Of a DNA stretch of 64,000 bases, positions 1 through 12,430 are shown one piece after another (the first letter of the stretch is position 1; the number at the start of each line of letters is the position of its first letter). Source of the stretch: Priapulus caudatus (lineage: Eukaryota; Priapulida; Priapulimorpha; Priapulimorphida; Priapulidae); contig NW_014577178.1 in assembly GCF_000485595.1 (NCBI RefSeq), positions 40,682 through 104,681 of the forward strand, read 5' to 3'. Under the pieces are notes generated by a model. It was not told the origin of the DNA. It saw only the letters and a list, made by a program, of their open reading frames with translations, and did no database searches. Made by a program: the position numbers and the translations under genes.

Positions 1-3
1 TAT

Positions 4-44
4 CAAGAGTACATAATAGAGATAATCTCTATTATGTACTCTTG
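4..44. mobile_element. micro-palindrome A (41 bp)
   Basis: A perfect inverted repeat of two 20-bp arms around a single A. It starts CAAGAGTACATAA and ends TTATGTACTCTTG. It shares its CAAGAG ends and the ATAA core of the arm with elements at 36630, 37662 and 33292. Only three bases of left flank are present and the right flank is a TA microsatellite, so no target duplication can be read. Confidence 0.6.

Positions 45-78
<34 letters not shown>
45..78. repeat. (TA)n(TG)n microsatellite
   Basis: Alternating AT followed by TG dinucleotides directly after micro-palindrome A. Confidence 0.9.
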
Positions 79-262
79 AACATATAAAGCCAATGCGCCC
101 ATCCACTCCCAGTAGTATAGACGCGTGCTAACAAGTTATAGCAGGGCAATTATCATACGAAAGCCACACTCACAAGACATGAATAAGACATGTCAAAAAC
201 TGACCAGTACAGTAGAAGTTCGCGAGAGTGAAAGGAAACGTGACCGAACAATGATAGGGCAG

Positions 263-489
263 AGTACTGACGCTGAAGGGGTCGTTGTCGTATCAGGTAC
301 TACATATATGTACCCGAAGTACATAAATGTATACACAAAGTGTACCAGACTTGTACTACAGAAGTGTACCCTAACCATAACCCTAAACCTACCTCATGTA
401 AAAATATAAACATAATACTAAACAACCTAAAACTACTTCGGGTACATATATGTAGTACCTGATACGACAACGACCCTTCGTGCAGTACT
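263..489. mobile_element. foldback/MITE-like element
   Basis: Long terminal inverted repeats: 263-321 is the reverse complement of 434-489, with a perfect stretch of about 43 bp (GGGTCGTTGTCGTATCAGG onward on the left arm) and a few changes at the outer ends. The spacer of about 110 bp contains no coding sequence. No convincing target-site duplication is visible, so the exact ends and superfamily are open. Small ORFs across it are by-products of the arms. Confidence 0.7.
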
Positions 490-1275
490 GAAATACTGGT
501 ACATAAAGATCCCAAATGCCGGGCAGGCCAAAAATCTGCATGTAAACCAAGGAAATAATTCGATACAGAATTTAAATGAAGCTGGCATACCACGAAATAT
601 AAATTGACCTATATATATAGCAGCCAGAATTGGCATATCACATATATGAAAAACACAAAGTGAATGCGTTTAGTTCGTTTCCTTAACATAACACCACTGC
701 CAGCCATGCGCAGTCCATCACTGCAACAAGTATTTCAAAACTGCCAGACTAAGAGCACGAAAACCTTTCAGTATCCTGGGTGTTGTTAATTTGCGGTGTT
801 ATTTCGATAACAAACCGAGCACGTCAAAAATACGTAAAACGAAACCCTACTTGAAATTAAATGCCACGAGTTTATAAGAAACCTGTATTGAATGGCACAG
901 CACCACGCCAAAACAAACCGTGGTATTAGATCAGGTTGAAATAACTGATCAGCAAGTGACGGCCCGGGAGACACGCTGAACCCTTACATACAGTACGGTG
1001 CCATTGTTGCAACTGCGTGAAGGCACATGGAAAATATCTAAACCTAGCACAATAAATATCTAAATGAATATCTAAACCTAGATGAATATCAGATGAAACC
1101 TATCAGATGAAATATCTAAACCTAGCAGAAGGAACCAGCAGAATGAGAAGGCAGAATGTGCATCGAGCCCCACTTATCTATCATACATCACAGCTGCGAC
1201 GATTGAAGATCTCTCACTGTTGAACGTAGAGGTAGAGAATGACAAAACGATTCCACCCAACGACGTGAACATCCA
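490..1275. other. no gene recognised
   Basis: AT-rich unique-looking sequence. A short tandem motif around AATATCTAAACCTAG recurs between about 1030 and 1130. No splice-bounded coding segment was seen. Confidence 0.5.
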
Positions 1276-2740
1276 CTACCACACTCCGACACATCCTCGC
1301 GCTTCTATCGAAACCCTAACAGCGAGTTGACGCATTATCGCGAATTCGTCCGCAACAGGTTTAAACCTAGATACTACTACCGAATGAATGAACCCGGAGT
1401 GGATAACGTTGTAAATACTGCACCTGGTATCTGGGTCTGGTGTACAAAAACATTGCAGCCAAATGTTTCGCAGACGCTTCACCAAATGTTTCCTGCGCTC
1501 TGCCAAATGCTGTGCACGCGCGACGGCTGCTGCGGCTTCCAAATGGCTCCCGATTCCAATATGGCGCCGGCACACGTTAGCCCGCCCGCGCGGATGCTAG
1601 GCAGAGGGTTCTCTGACTCGGGTGTCAGCGCTTCAGCGTTGGATATCAGCAGCACGGCCTGCTGTAGCTGCTGGGGGTGCTCGCCACGACAAGCTCTCGC
1701 TCTTCGCCCCGTGCCGATGCAAGTCGGCGGATACTCGGGGAGGAGGTTACTGATGACGGTTTCGCTGCCGCTGCTCGGATTGCCGCAAGCACGAACCGAG
1801 ATGTCGGATATGCGTCGCCAATGCAATGGTCATCCGGGTTCCGGCTCAGATGGCGCACGGGCGACGATGAATTGTCGCAGGTCCACAAGTCACGCCTCTC
1901 TCTCTCTCTCTGTATCTGTTCGCGTGTCTCACTCTCGCTTTCTCGAGAGCAACCACCACTCTCAGTCCAACTATGAATGAAGCTGTGATTACGCTAGTAG
2001 TTCTGCGTTGTTTTAGCTGCGCAGCTGTTGCAACAGTTACTGGTGTCCAGGTGGCACTAGAACAGCTCGCGAAAAAAATCAAGCGATTTGGCAGAAGCGC
2101 TGGCTTGCCGCTGCTGGTAGAGGTATCGCGAAAGCGCTCCGTCGACTACTCCCCGAGCTCGAACGCAGAACGGTAGCCGTCATCAGAGATTGTTCTAGGG
2201 CAACATGTGACGGGCCCCACTGCTGACTCCTCGCGAACGGATACCGACAGCACAAACACTGCTACTGGGGCCCGGCGGACAACCAAGCTCAAGATGCGCA
2301 GCGTGCACTCCGCAAACCAACTCTCCGCGAAGACAAAGTGCAGCCAGCAGAGAGCTTATCAGATTTAGCCGATCTTAGGCAGAGACTTGCGCCTAAACTA
2401 CAGAGTAACACCACCACCCCTTGGGTCGGCCCACTATCGTTACACAAGGGGTGTGGTTTACTCGCCACTCTTGGGGCCGAACAAAGACAACAAGTTACAG
2501 ACAGAGCCAGAACTGAGCCATTAGCGGGCGTGTGCTGCTAGTTTTTGGACAAGGAACGCAGAAATGCTACCCAAACAAGCTGCACCGAAAATAGCCACGC
2601 AGCCACTAGGGATGGGGCTTACACACTGTGGACCCGGGATTTCGTAGTAACAGTCCCTGCGTGCGACCGTGAGAGCTTGGTTCCACGCGCATCGCTTGAC
2701 CGCTGTACAAGCAAGTCGCCAGCATTCACCCACTAGTTAT
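1276..2740. other. GC-rich block with overlapping ORFs, possible retroelement remnant
   Basis: This block is clearly more GC- and CpG-rich than its surroundings. It holds a 217-codon open frame on + (1327-1980), several overlapping frames of about 100 codons on both strands, and a + frame of about 105 codons between stops from 2227 to 2541. None matches a family I recognise. The last has a charged, coding-like composition and a stretch reading RQHKHCYWG. GC-rich DNA lengthens chance ORFs, so this is at best a decayed element or an unknown exon cluster. Confidence 0.3.
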
Positions 2741-4848
2741 TTAATCTCGCCCGATCATCTTAGAGATATCCACCCCACCTAGCCGGGTCAACAAACTGTG
2801 ACTGCTTCTTCGGGAAACGCTTGTTCGGGAGGGGGAGCTACTCCGTATAACCGTGCTGTTGTTGATGCGTGTAGGCACAAATCTAGCGAGTAGTTTATCA
2901 CGGATGTGTTAATCTACCCATGAAGCTACCTGCTACCGCACAGTAACCCTGCCCCCCCCCCCCCGTAATCAAGGGTGACTACCGCGTTGCGCAATGATAG
3001 CAGGGAGCAAACATGACTCACGACTACGTTCCTAGTCGTGAGGACGCGTCGTCGTCACGACTATCACACACAGGAGAATAGCGTGACAGCATTACCAACA
3101 TCAAAAACCAAGATACTACTCTCTATCGAATGTTTCCCATATTCCTGCTACTGCTTAGTAACTCCTGTTGCCTCAACATAATGTGAACATGGTCGCGACA
3201 CAAAATAGCGCCACCTACAGACAATATAATGACAAGAAAATGTAACTAGGGTTACGCGAGGAATGCCAGCTACGGAGCTTTAATATTCTGACATATAATA
3301 ATAAATATATCGGATATATTTTACACACCATGCTAGTCACATTTCGAAATATAGCGATACTAGGTAATTCGGAATCCCAGCATGAAACTAAAATCTCTGC
3401 ATATAAATTTCATTAAATGAAGATAACGAGTCAAATCGAATAATTAACGCATCGCAGGGTCAATTAATTCAATGAGTACTTGTTTAATGAATTCATACAT
3501 TTTACGGTATTTGAACGTAGAGAAACAAACGGTAAACATGTAGCGTGGGGAGCTCCGACTGCTGACGAGGGAGCCCGAATTCCATGACCAGGTCAGAACA
3601 TTTTAATCAGAGCGCAGCCTCCCAGTGGGCGCTCCCGCTAAATTGAATCCACATGGGAACATTTTACCAGCAAATAGGCTCCTGTCCAGTGCCCAGCACC
3701 GAACCTACTGTACGTACCATGTTGACTAAGTTGTTAGAGCTATTTAAAAAAATTGCCGCGCGTAACCTCCATGCAGGAGAAGGAATAAGATGAAGAAATT
3801 CTAGTCATATTAAAAAAACTACGGACGCTCCAACCGTAGTATACACTGGCTAGCGTCGTGTTTATTGTAGTTTTACACAGAACTAATTACCACAATATAT
3901 AACTGAAAAATATATTCGATGCGCTAATACCTTGCCGACAACATCCACCTACAAGTATGTTCCTTGGAGATTTCGTGAATTTCTGTGAAATACTACCTTG
4001 AAAAATCTCCATGTGTAATGGACAATATATTAACAGCAAAAGCAATTACGCGTTTCTGCGCGTAAACCATATTAAACAGCAATCTTATATGGATGCTTAA
4101 ACGAAGACGATATTGGCTACACATTGACAAAAAATCACCCACAGTTCAGGGTAAAATCGATCATTATTGCCAAACAGCATTTGTTGCCAATGTGCAATGT
4201 AGTTAATTGCAGAAACAATTGATTTTTTTGCACAACGTTATATCCCAGTGTGTAAAATTTATGATTTTGTCTACATCTACTCGTCTCCTGTATTGGCTTA
4301 GTTTAGTCACACACACTGACAGTCAGCATGGCTAGAACCATAACTCCGCATTTCGGAATGTTAACGCAACATGTCCGACGGGTCTTCGTGTGTGGGGAGG
4401 TGGAAAGTATTATGAAAGTATACTATATCGAAAGTACTGTAGAATCATTTCGTAATATTTTGGCTAATAGTTAACGCCCAAGTAATTAATGGGTAAATAG
4501 CATTGCTAATCAGTTATAAAACCTCAATTTGCTGCACCCAAACGAGAAAAGAGGTAAGCTTATGGAACATTATCATAAAACCGAGGAAATCAAGAGAGTA
4601 CAACGTACTAATTGACGCTGAACGACAATATATGAATATAATAGACTAGATTATTAAACATTCTACGCAAAACTATTAGATATATATGAAATAAAATCAA
4701 AGGAAAATATGTATATAAGAACAAATGTAGGAGAAATCCAGTGCATTCACGTCTAAATTGTATTAAAAAAAACACAAGCTTTATGCAATAAAAACAGAGT
4801 GAGTGTTTGAAACAGTTGACTTTTAAACAAATAATGACTTTTAAATAG
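2741..4848. other. no gene recognised
   Basis: AT-rich sequence without a supported gene. A 14-base C homopolymer lies near 2951-2964. Some GC-richer patches occur near 3540-3720 but show no exon structure. Confidence 0.5.
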
Positions 4849-5127
4849 CAGGGCCGTAGCCTGCGGGGGGGGGGGCAAGGGGGGCAGCTGCCCCACCTAG
4901 ATTTTGGAGCCCAAAAAAAAATTATTCTACTAAAAGAGAATTGTCGTAGTCAGAATAAAGGCTGTACATGTACTCAAAAGTGCCTCAAATACCATCTCCT
5001 GCAATCTACCTTTTCAAAATTTTCTGTGGGGGTACCCCCAGACCCCCCCCCACCGGTTTGTCACCCTCTCCTTGAAATCCTGAATCCGCCACTGCCCCCC
5101 TAGGAATTTGCCCAGCCTACGGCTCTG
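4849..5127. mobile_element. hAT-like non-autonomous DNA transposon (MITE)
   Basis: The termini are inverted: CAGGGCCGTAGCCTG at the left and, as reverse complement, CAGAGCCGTAGGCTG at the right. CAG...CTG ends and a GCCGTAG motif are typical of hAT-type elements. The interior has G and C homopolymer runs and no ORF, so it is non-autonomous at 279 bp. An 8-bp target duplication is not clear (left TTAAATAG, right AATAACTT), which fits an old insertion. Confidence 0.6.
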
Positions 5128-8100
5128 AATAACTTGTCAAAATTATAAGGCAAGTAAGTATATATATACTAGTTTTCACTACTATTATCCCTGGCTTACT
5201 AAACTAGAGCAAAAAAACATGTAGTCTAGCTTTTATTTTACAACATATTTATTAGCCATTATTTAATGCTGCAACCTTTCTATGGCAATCGCGGCAATTT
5301 GCCCACAAAGTTTAGCAGAACGTCTCAGGTAGCACCCCGACGAAAAAGACGTGACGAAAAAGAAATACTTAAGACACTGCTGTTTATGTTACTACGAAAT
5401 ACACAAGCTTGTGAATGAATATGTTTGCGAGCGGGACTGATTATGCTCGAAGCAATGCCGGTGTTCACAGGAAAGGGTTAAACGCCGCTGAAAACCCGCT
5501 GTGTACACAATGCCAGGATTGTGGAATCTACCAAAATGTGCATGCCATATGTGCTGGCTCCCTGGTTTCCTTTATTCACCACATAAACACTATCATGCCA
5601 TCGCTGCAAGATAGCGTTGGCTTTTACAGGCTAACCATCTTACTGCACTTCAGGAACCTTTCATCCCCTGAGCAGGCCTGCAGAATTTCCCGAGCCACGA
5701 TACCAAAAACAGTTAAACATATATTACACTAGTTTGCCACTGCTATAGTGAGTATATTTTCAAACTCATGTTTTATATACGTAATGGCGCCTTCAGTAAC
5801 CAAAAACAAAATATTGGACATTTCAAGGAAAAACACAAATAACCCCCACGTACATGCACGTTACTATTAAGAGAATTTGAAAAAGTAATTAGCATAATGG
5901 GAATGGAAACCACTAAAATCCGTGACAACGGCACGTTGTTTTAGAACAGTTTTTCACTGATTCAAGTTCACTTTGATATATGAGAACGGGAATGCATATG
6001 AAGAACAGGAAATTACGAAAAATAGTGCTAAATTAAAGTGGCATAACTGCGCATGCTATTACAGATGCCAAGGATGAAGCAGCGAAAACGGGGGCGCCAT
6101 GCACCACTGTCATTAGTGCAGCAGAGTACGTTGCCACGACCAGCTCTGCTGGCAGCAGCAGGAAGATGAGCATGCGCAACATTCAAGCATGGCTGTTGTG
6201 AAAGTGAAGATTCTCAACGCAGCCTCTGAGAGTGCTCCAGCCTCCCGATACGAACCAAATGGTGCAAATTTGTTTTCTAAGGGATACATTACATACTGAA
6301 GTGGATACTTAAGGGTTTTACTCCATGTTGCTTGTTTAATGAAAACGTATATGGATCCAACTTGAGCCAAGCGAGTAATCGGGCAGCCTCTCGTTAGGTT
6401 ATACTGCTGCTGCCGATTGCCATGCAGCCGACTTGTAGGATTGTAGGTGTCAATTAAGATATAACTTTTCGATTGTTTGTTAACTAAATTTCCCAAACTG
6501 TTTAAAAAAAGATTACTAACTGTGGCGTGTGAAGCTGTGTGTACTTCAACATAACAGGATGTATTTTATTAATATTGATATAATTGTTATAAGCGTAGGG
6601 CCGGGCGTACTCCGTATTTAATTAAATAACATTCAGATGTAATGCTGATGAATGCCACAATTCTACCCTAGATCTATCACCTACAGCAAGATAATAATAT
6701 TGAATTATTAATCGGAATTATATCATAATTATATCACAATAATTATCAATGTAATTCGACTCAAGAACTTGTTAAATTTTTGATTTAACATATAACACAA
6801 TTTTGCTTCGTTAATTGTTTAAAATATACAAATTGCTAATTGAATAGCTTACTAACATAATAAATTCCATTTCCCCATATACACAGACACATACACGCGA
6901 CCACGCACAATAGAGAAAAATAACCAGGCAAGGATCGATGCAGTATAATACGTTTGCACCCTACCATCTTGCTTCCTTTGACTGAATGAAGCATGAGGTA
7001 AGTATAGGGCCACAGCGCTTAATACACAGTGTTCGCAGCTACCACTGCCCAGCCTGTCGTACATCTGTTGGCAATGCTCGTATTTAGGAAAAATTGTCCG
7101 AAGACGATACACCCGACAATTTACGGCCAATCGAACACATTCTCTCACACTCGCGCGTCTCTTATCAAATAAACTCGGCCGATAAACAAAGGCGGTGTTG
7201 TGCTAGGCGCTCGGCCGCTGCTGCTGTAAACACTTGTTAAGGCGCGAGGAAAGTGAACCATCAGGTTGCAACGACATCGCCCCGTACGCCTCCCCCGTTT
7301 GCCGTTGGGTAGACGAAGCATTTAGCGTAAGATTCGACAAGAATATTTGGCAGCCGGCCACTTGACTTTAAATAAGTTGCTAGCTAGGCTGAGTATATAT
7401 ATCGGACGGAATTAGCCAATCATTTTTTTCCGGGGAGGATCAGGAGAGAGATATGAATGAAATCTACGGGCACCGTTATTCGATGGCGAATTGTTTAAAC
7501 ATGGAAACCATAGTCACCGACGCACATAGTTATAGAGCGGTACATATAGTTATAGATATGCATTTACCTGAAACCCCAAGCATATAATTCAGCAGCAGTT
7601 CCATTCGATAGCGATAGACATTGGCTAGAGGCACATGCATATAGTTGACAGTAACGGTACAACATGCGAAATCGTAAGCACGGTAAAACTGGCAATATAA
7701 ATGAATTTTTTGCGCTATGTATTAGCATAGCTGGAACACATACGCGTAACTATACACGGCAGTTAACCAGGAGACGACACGCGGCAGCTAGCATCTGTCT
7801 CACGCGTCCATAGATACATTCTGTATCCCACCTGCTCATGATCCACGACATCTGCCCTCACTGTTGCGATTCTCTTTGAGTCTGCTCTCAATTAATTTTG
7901 GAATAAGTAAATCAATTAGCACTAATCTAGCCTTAATGAGCTTCACAATCATCAAATTTTGACCAAATTACGTCGCACGAAGCCATGTTTATAGATTCCA
8001 TACATCACGTGTTGAAAACGTTCACTCACAAAGCCCTGTGTTGCGTGTTGTGGGAGACTATAGCGTATACAGGCAGTGATAGAAACAAATATTCACGGCT

Positions 8101-8460
8101 TAAAATAACAACTGCAAGGACCTGTGGATAACCTGGATTTTCGATGGACATTTTGAATGTAGACAATAAGTGGCTCAATTTACACCTATATATATGCCAA
8201 CTTCTCACATCAACCCAAACCATACAACCAACTGAATCTCAGCAATCATGTGTTCATGTGCATCAAAATTAGCAATAATAAAGATGCAGTCATACCATTG
8301 AACATTCAAGTAAGGGTTGCATTAGCCTACGCTGAAATTTGCTTTTTCCATCCTCTTGGGAATACAAAAGCACCATTGTGAATAAGCACGGATAGGACGT
8401 ATTAGCGACCTTACCAGTGGGTCGGGATATTTTTGTCAATAATATTATAAATATACTCAC
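5128..8460. other. no gene recognised
   Basis: Mostly AT-rich. Two open frames, of 105 codons (+, 5415-5732) and 127 codons (-, 6113-6496), show no recognisable domain and are within chance expectation for 64 kb. CpG-richer sequence lies at about 7140-7320. Confidence 0.45.
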
Positions 8461-8507
8461 TTTTTGTCTTTTAACGCCTGATGCATTCGGTGAAGGGTAT
8501 TTAGTAA
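8461..8507 (-). CDS. candidate internal exon, possibly of the E-protein gene
   Basis: Read on the minus strand, this 47-bp segment follows a good acceptor (TGCTTTTTTACAG) and precedes a consensus donor (GTGAGTATA). It is open with two leading bases then 15 codons, giving TKYPSPNASGVKRQK. A YPSPN-then-basic pattern is compatible with the E-protein segment where a Tyr/Ser/Pro stretch precedes the basic KKVRK-type nuclear-localisation region. It lies downstream of the certain E-protein exons on the same strand. Against this, the 19106 exon ends in phase 0 while this exon needs phase 1, so at least one exon between them must be missing. Splice sites are seen; the gene assignment is inference. Confidence 0.4.
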
Positions 8508-9122
8508 CTGTAAAAAAGCACAAGACTAGATTAATATCTATAAATGTAAAATAAATAGCAATGCAGAATTCTCTATATTGTTCTACTAATGAGTGACTTA
8601 TCATGCACGAGACTGCTGCTCCATCTGCTGGCAAGCACTTCAAACATTCCTAGCATTTAAGCCAAAAGTTTGTGAGAAAAAGAGCGAGGAACATGTAAAA
8701 GTTATGCATGAATATAGTATAGTAAACGGGAATCGCAAATAGAAATAAAATGCCATACAGTTATACCACGAAATTACACTCAGTCTACATTAATTATTTA
8801 GATATCTATGAATAACCACAGTGTAATATTTCTTAATAACAATTTTTTCTTTGTACAATCAGCAATGAATACATTGATAAATCCTAATATTTAAAACCTA
8901 TAAAATGCCGCCCAATGAGGATCCCAAAGATGATATAACTGCTTTATAACCAATTTCTTTCGTTAATGAACAGCATCGCAATCACACCAAATAAGTCGGA
9001 TCCACCATAGGTTTGCTGATCGTTCCACACCTGCTTACCCACTGGAAGGTTGCTCTATCGTAGTACATTAACTAGCCACCCCTTAAGCAGATTGTGTGGC
9101 ATCAATAGCATTGGCCAGCAAA

Positions 9123-9680
9123 ATGCCCGAAGCTGTCATTCCCTGTTCCAGAACGCTACTGTCCTCGGTCCTGCTGGTTGCCAGCGCACACGTGCCGTAT
9201 CTCACGAGTAGATTAGACGAGCGCTCTGTTTACTTCATTAAACTCACATTACCCAAATCTTATTTGATCAGTGTTAGCATCACGCTCAAAGATCAGCGAA
9301 AATCGTTTTCGCGCGAGCATCACCCAAATACCCAATTAAATGAGGCCGCTTGCGACGCCTCGCAATCCAATGATGTAATAAAGTGCACACCGCGCTACCA
9401 GCAGATCAATGAGCGGAAGAGGTCAAGCGGCAATTCCATCTCCACCTTGTTAAATAGCGGCACTCTTTTCACATGTCATCGAAACGCAGCTGTTGCTATC
9501 GGCATAAGCATTGCACTATCGTGGTCACTGCGAGCAAAACACGACGGGACGAGAGAGAGAGTGTGTGCGTCTGTGTGTGCGTGCGTGTGTGTGTGTGGGG
9601 GGGGGGGACGCGAGAAGTTACGCACGACCAACTCTCGGCAGTTTAGAGCGCAGCATATATCTCGTTATAGAAACGAATAA
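9123..9680 (+). CDS. uncharacterised ORF, doubtful
   Basis: From the first ATG the frame is open for about 185 codons in a GC-rich patch. It begins MPEAVIPCSR followed by a hydrophobic stretch that could pass for a signal peptide. The second half runs into a GT microsatellite and a G homopolymer (9551-9608), giving Cys/Val/Gly low-complexity sequence. I recognise no family. About 6000 inter-stop intervals exist in the six frames of this window, so one such ORF is near chance expectation. No splice donor is evident. Confidence 0.15.
   Translation: MPEAVIPCSRTLLSSVLLVASAHVPYLTSRLDERSVYFIKLTLPKSYLISVSITLKDQRKSFSREHHPNTQLNEAACDASQSNDVIKCTPRYQQINERKRSSGNSISTLLNSGTLFTCHRNAAVAIGISIALSWSLRAKHDGTRERVCASVCACVCVCGGGGREKLRTTNSRQFRAQHISRYRNE
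9551..9608. repeat. (GT)n and poly-G tract
   Basis: Interrupted GT/GTGC repeats ending in a run of G. Confidence 0.8.
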
Positions 9681-9689
9681 TCAATCTCT

Positions 9690-11999
9690 CAATTTGAGGC
9701 TGCTCGTCCGGCAGTCTACGTGTCTCACCTATATGACAGCCCGCGGTTGCTGCACAAGTATACCGCATCTTATCTCACATATATAGGGTCTTAATAGATA
9801 TATACCTTTAATGCACTTAGCAGGAGCTGAAATTATTGACTTACAGGAGCCGACTTAATTAAATCCGATCTTAGAGTTGCATTAGGACTGTGACGAGTTG
9901 ACTGTAGGGTGCAGACCAACAGTATCTCGCCTGCAAGCATGTGCGTGCCTTTGCCGTACTTTAAATATAAGTCAGTGGCCACTGTTTATTTTAACAGATC
10001 GACGCTTTCTTGCGGGCTACTGTAATCACATTCACGTACAGTTCGATAATAAAACGGTAATGAACCAAGATCTCTATGGCTAGGTCAATATATTGGGATT
10101 TTCTAAAAATAATAAATCAACACGACGAAACCTCGTTTCCAATTCTCTTGTTTCTAGAGAGTAGGCGTTGAACAAATGGAAAAGGTGTAACTGTGCGTGC
10201 TATCATTTCCAACAACTATGGGCTGTGTCATGCATAACAAATAGTACTTGCTTATGAAACCGATGACAAGTAATACCAACTACAATATCAAGACTAAATT
10301 TTAAACAGCAGATGATATTGCCATTGTAAACCGAATGCCAGTGTTATACTTATATATACAACAGTAACTAGAAGTGAAAATTTGGAATCACCACCGAAAG
10401 GCCATGGTACATATCAAAATAGCATAAAAACGTTACATCTTAGCCGCTGACTCTCTCTATTTAGTGAATATTTCGCACAGTCGCATGAATTTCTTCTTAC
10501 AGTATCTTACATCGCCACAATCGCCACATGTAGTTAAAAACGTAAATGCAGCGGGGGGGGGGGGGGTTATTGCCCGTGGGCGCGTGTCGCTCTCACCTCC
10601 TGACGCTGCTGTGTCTAGTGACCGCCGCCGTGTGTCACTGTAGGTACCATAATAGGGAGAGCCAGTCTTCCTCTGGTCCGGGGATGCATGTAGCATACTT
10701 GTGCCTCCTCCACCCAATCCAACCTAAACATAGTTCAAAGGGTGCTGATTATCGGCTTTGTAATACTAGCTGCCATGCAAGCAATTACGACATTAATTAT
10801 TTAACCAAATTATATGATGGTTTCATAATCACACTATTCTTTGCTAAATAAAACCAAGTTACTATACATGCATATGAACAATTTTTTGTAAATTATGCTA
10901 CCTGGCTATTTTTACTGTTTATTATTAACGATTATTACATAATCACTACACATGCGTAAAATTAGTACAAACATTGAAAGTTGTTACTTTGAAAGTTGCC
11001 CACGTATTCATGTTTCACACAACTGTTAATGGTTCCCAGTGGTGATCACACAGCACCCTATTAAAATGCTAATCTATTTACCTCTGATTACTATTACAGT
11101 ACAAACTTTTTAATACATCATAAATAATGTGTAAATTAACTAATATTGGTAGTAAACCTGAACTATTGTGCTGGCTATTTAATAATTACAGTATAAATGC
11201 TCCCCTTTACGTAATCCATGCACCTACGCGAATTATAACTTCCTTCGCACCATTATAAGCGACATAATATACAATGGTGCTATAAATTTTCAAATTAGAT
11301 AAGTAGTTATGTCTCATTAATGTTACACAACAATGGGTTTTGCATATATAAAGCAAAATTAACCTCAGAGTATTGCTTAAAGCTTGTACGTTAATAGAAA
11401 TTATATTATATTCTTTCTCACGTGCTATACGCTAAACAACAATTAGATAAAAAAAATTATACGTGTATTTATCAATAATAGGCCTACGTGTTATTATCAT
11501 GGCTCAATTTCACATGGAACAACATGTTCGGCTTTCCACTGCACGTCAATTCCACAGCACGTTTGTATATTTACTAGTTAGTATTATTATATTTTAATGA
11601 GCTTCAACACCACAAATGGAATTTTTTGCCATACGTAATTCATATTACGTCCATTTTAATAGTATTTAACAAGATAGGTTAAGCTCACAAGCACAGACAC
11701 ATTACAACCGAAAAATAACAGTAACCGTAATATTATATAATCTCGAGAATTAAATTAACAAAATTTAATTAAAATTTAAACAAATGTTTTCCACATTCTG
11801 CTATTACACTGGGCACATTTGGTAAAAGACTGTAATCTTGCAGTTCATTGTCCAGGTATTAACGGCGTACATTTTACAAACTATAGATTAATTTCCTCTG
11901 GTACTCAATCAAACTTTCTCTCCATTCTATAACGTTTCCATTAAGCAAATCCTACTCGGAATGCTATAACCACACGCACCACGTGCGTAATCGTCGGCT
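9690..11999. other. no gene recognised
   Basis: AT-rich intronic or intergenic sequence. A G-run lies at about 10552-10566 and a small GC-rich patch at about 10545-10640. No supported exon. Confidence 0.5.
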
Positions 12000-12430
12000 G
12001 GAGCACGGCCACGAAGAAGAAGTAGCGAAACTATATTTACTTCGCGCGAAAAAAACACATTAGTAGATGCCGTGTGCTGTCAAACGCTCGCGGTTGTCTT
12101 GACACACCGTTTCGGTTGCCATGACAAAGTTGAGCATCACGTTAAGAATCGCATCTGTTAGCCGCGCTCGTTCTCGCGCACAAAGACTCGGGAAGTCTGC
12201 GTCGTCGGCCGAGAACAACGCGTCTGTCGGCCGAGCGACGCAAAACGACGCGCTAATATGAAATCTGGTCGTCAATATTCGATTTAATCGCCGAGCGAAA
12301 TATTGCGGCTGCCGGCAAAGAGCGTCTGTGAGCGCGCGCACCTCTCGTTTACGACCCGCGCTCGTAATTAATCAAATCGCGGCGTCGTTACTGGGAACGA
12401 GCACCGCGTTTATGATTGAAAGATTATCCA
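12000..12430. promoter_or_regulatory. CpG-rich island, candidate regulatory element
   Basis: An isolated block of CpG-dense sequence within AT-rich DNA. It contains homeodomain-like cores (TAATTAATCAAATCG, TTTATGATTG) and repeated GGCCGAG motifs. A 93-codon minus-strand frame (12060-12341) crosses it but has no recognisable domain or splice context. It could be an enhancer or an unannotated promoter; this is inferred from composition only. Confidence 0.3.

Noticed and set aside
369-392. Telomere-like CCCTAA repeats
   Set aside because: Only two or three irregular units inside the foldback element; not a telomeric array.
7572-7632. Minus-strand segment before a GTAAATG donor as an E-protein exon
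   Set aside because: The phase-0 frame has a stop and the other frames show no similarity.
9015-9060. Minus-strand YYDRATFQW segment before GTAAGC
   Set aside because: The acceptor is poor and the segment is too short to assign.
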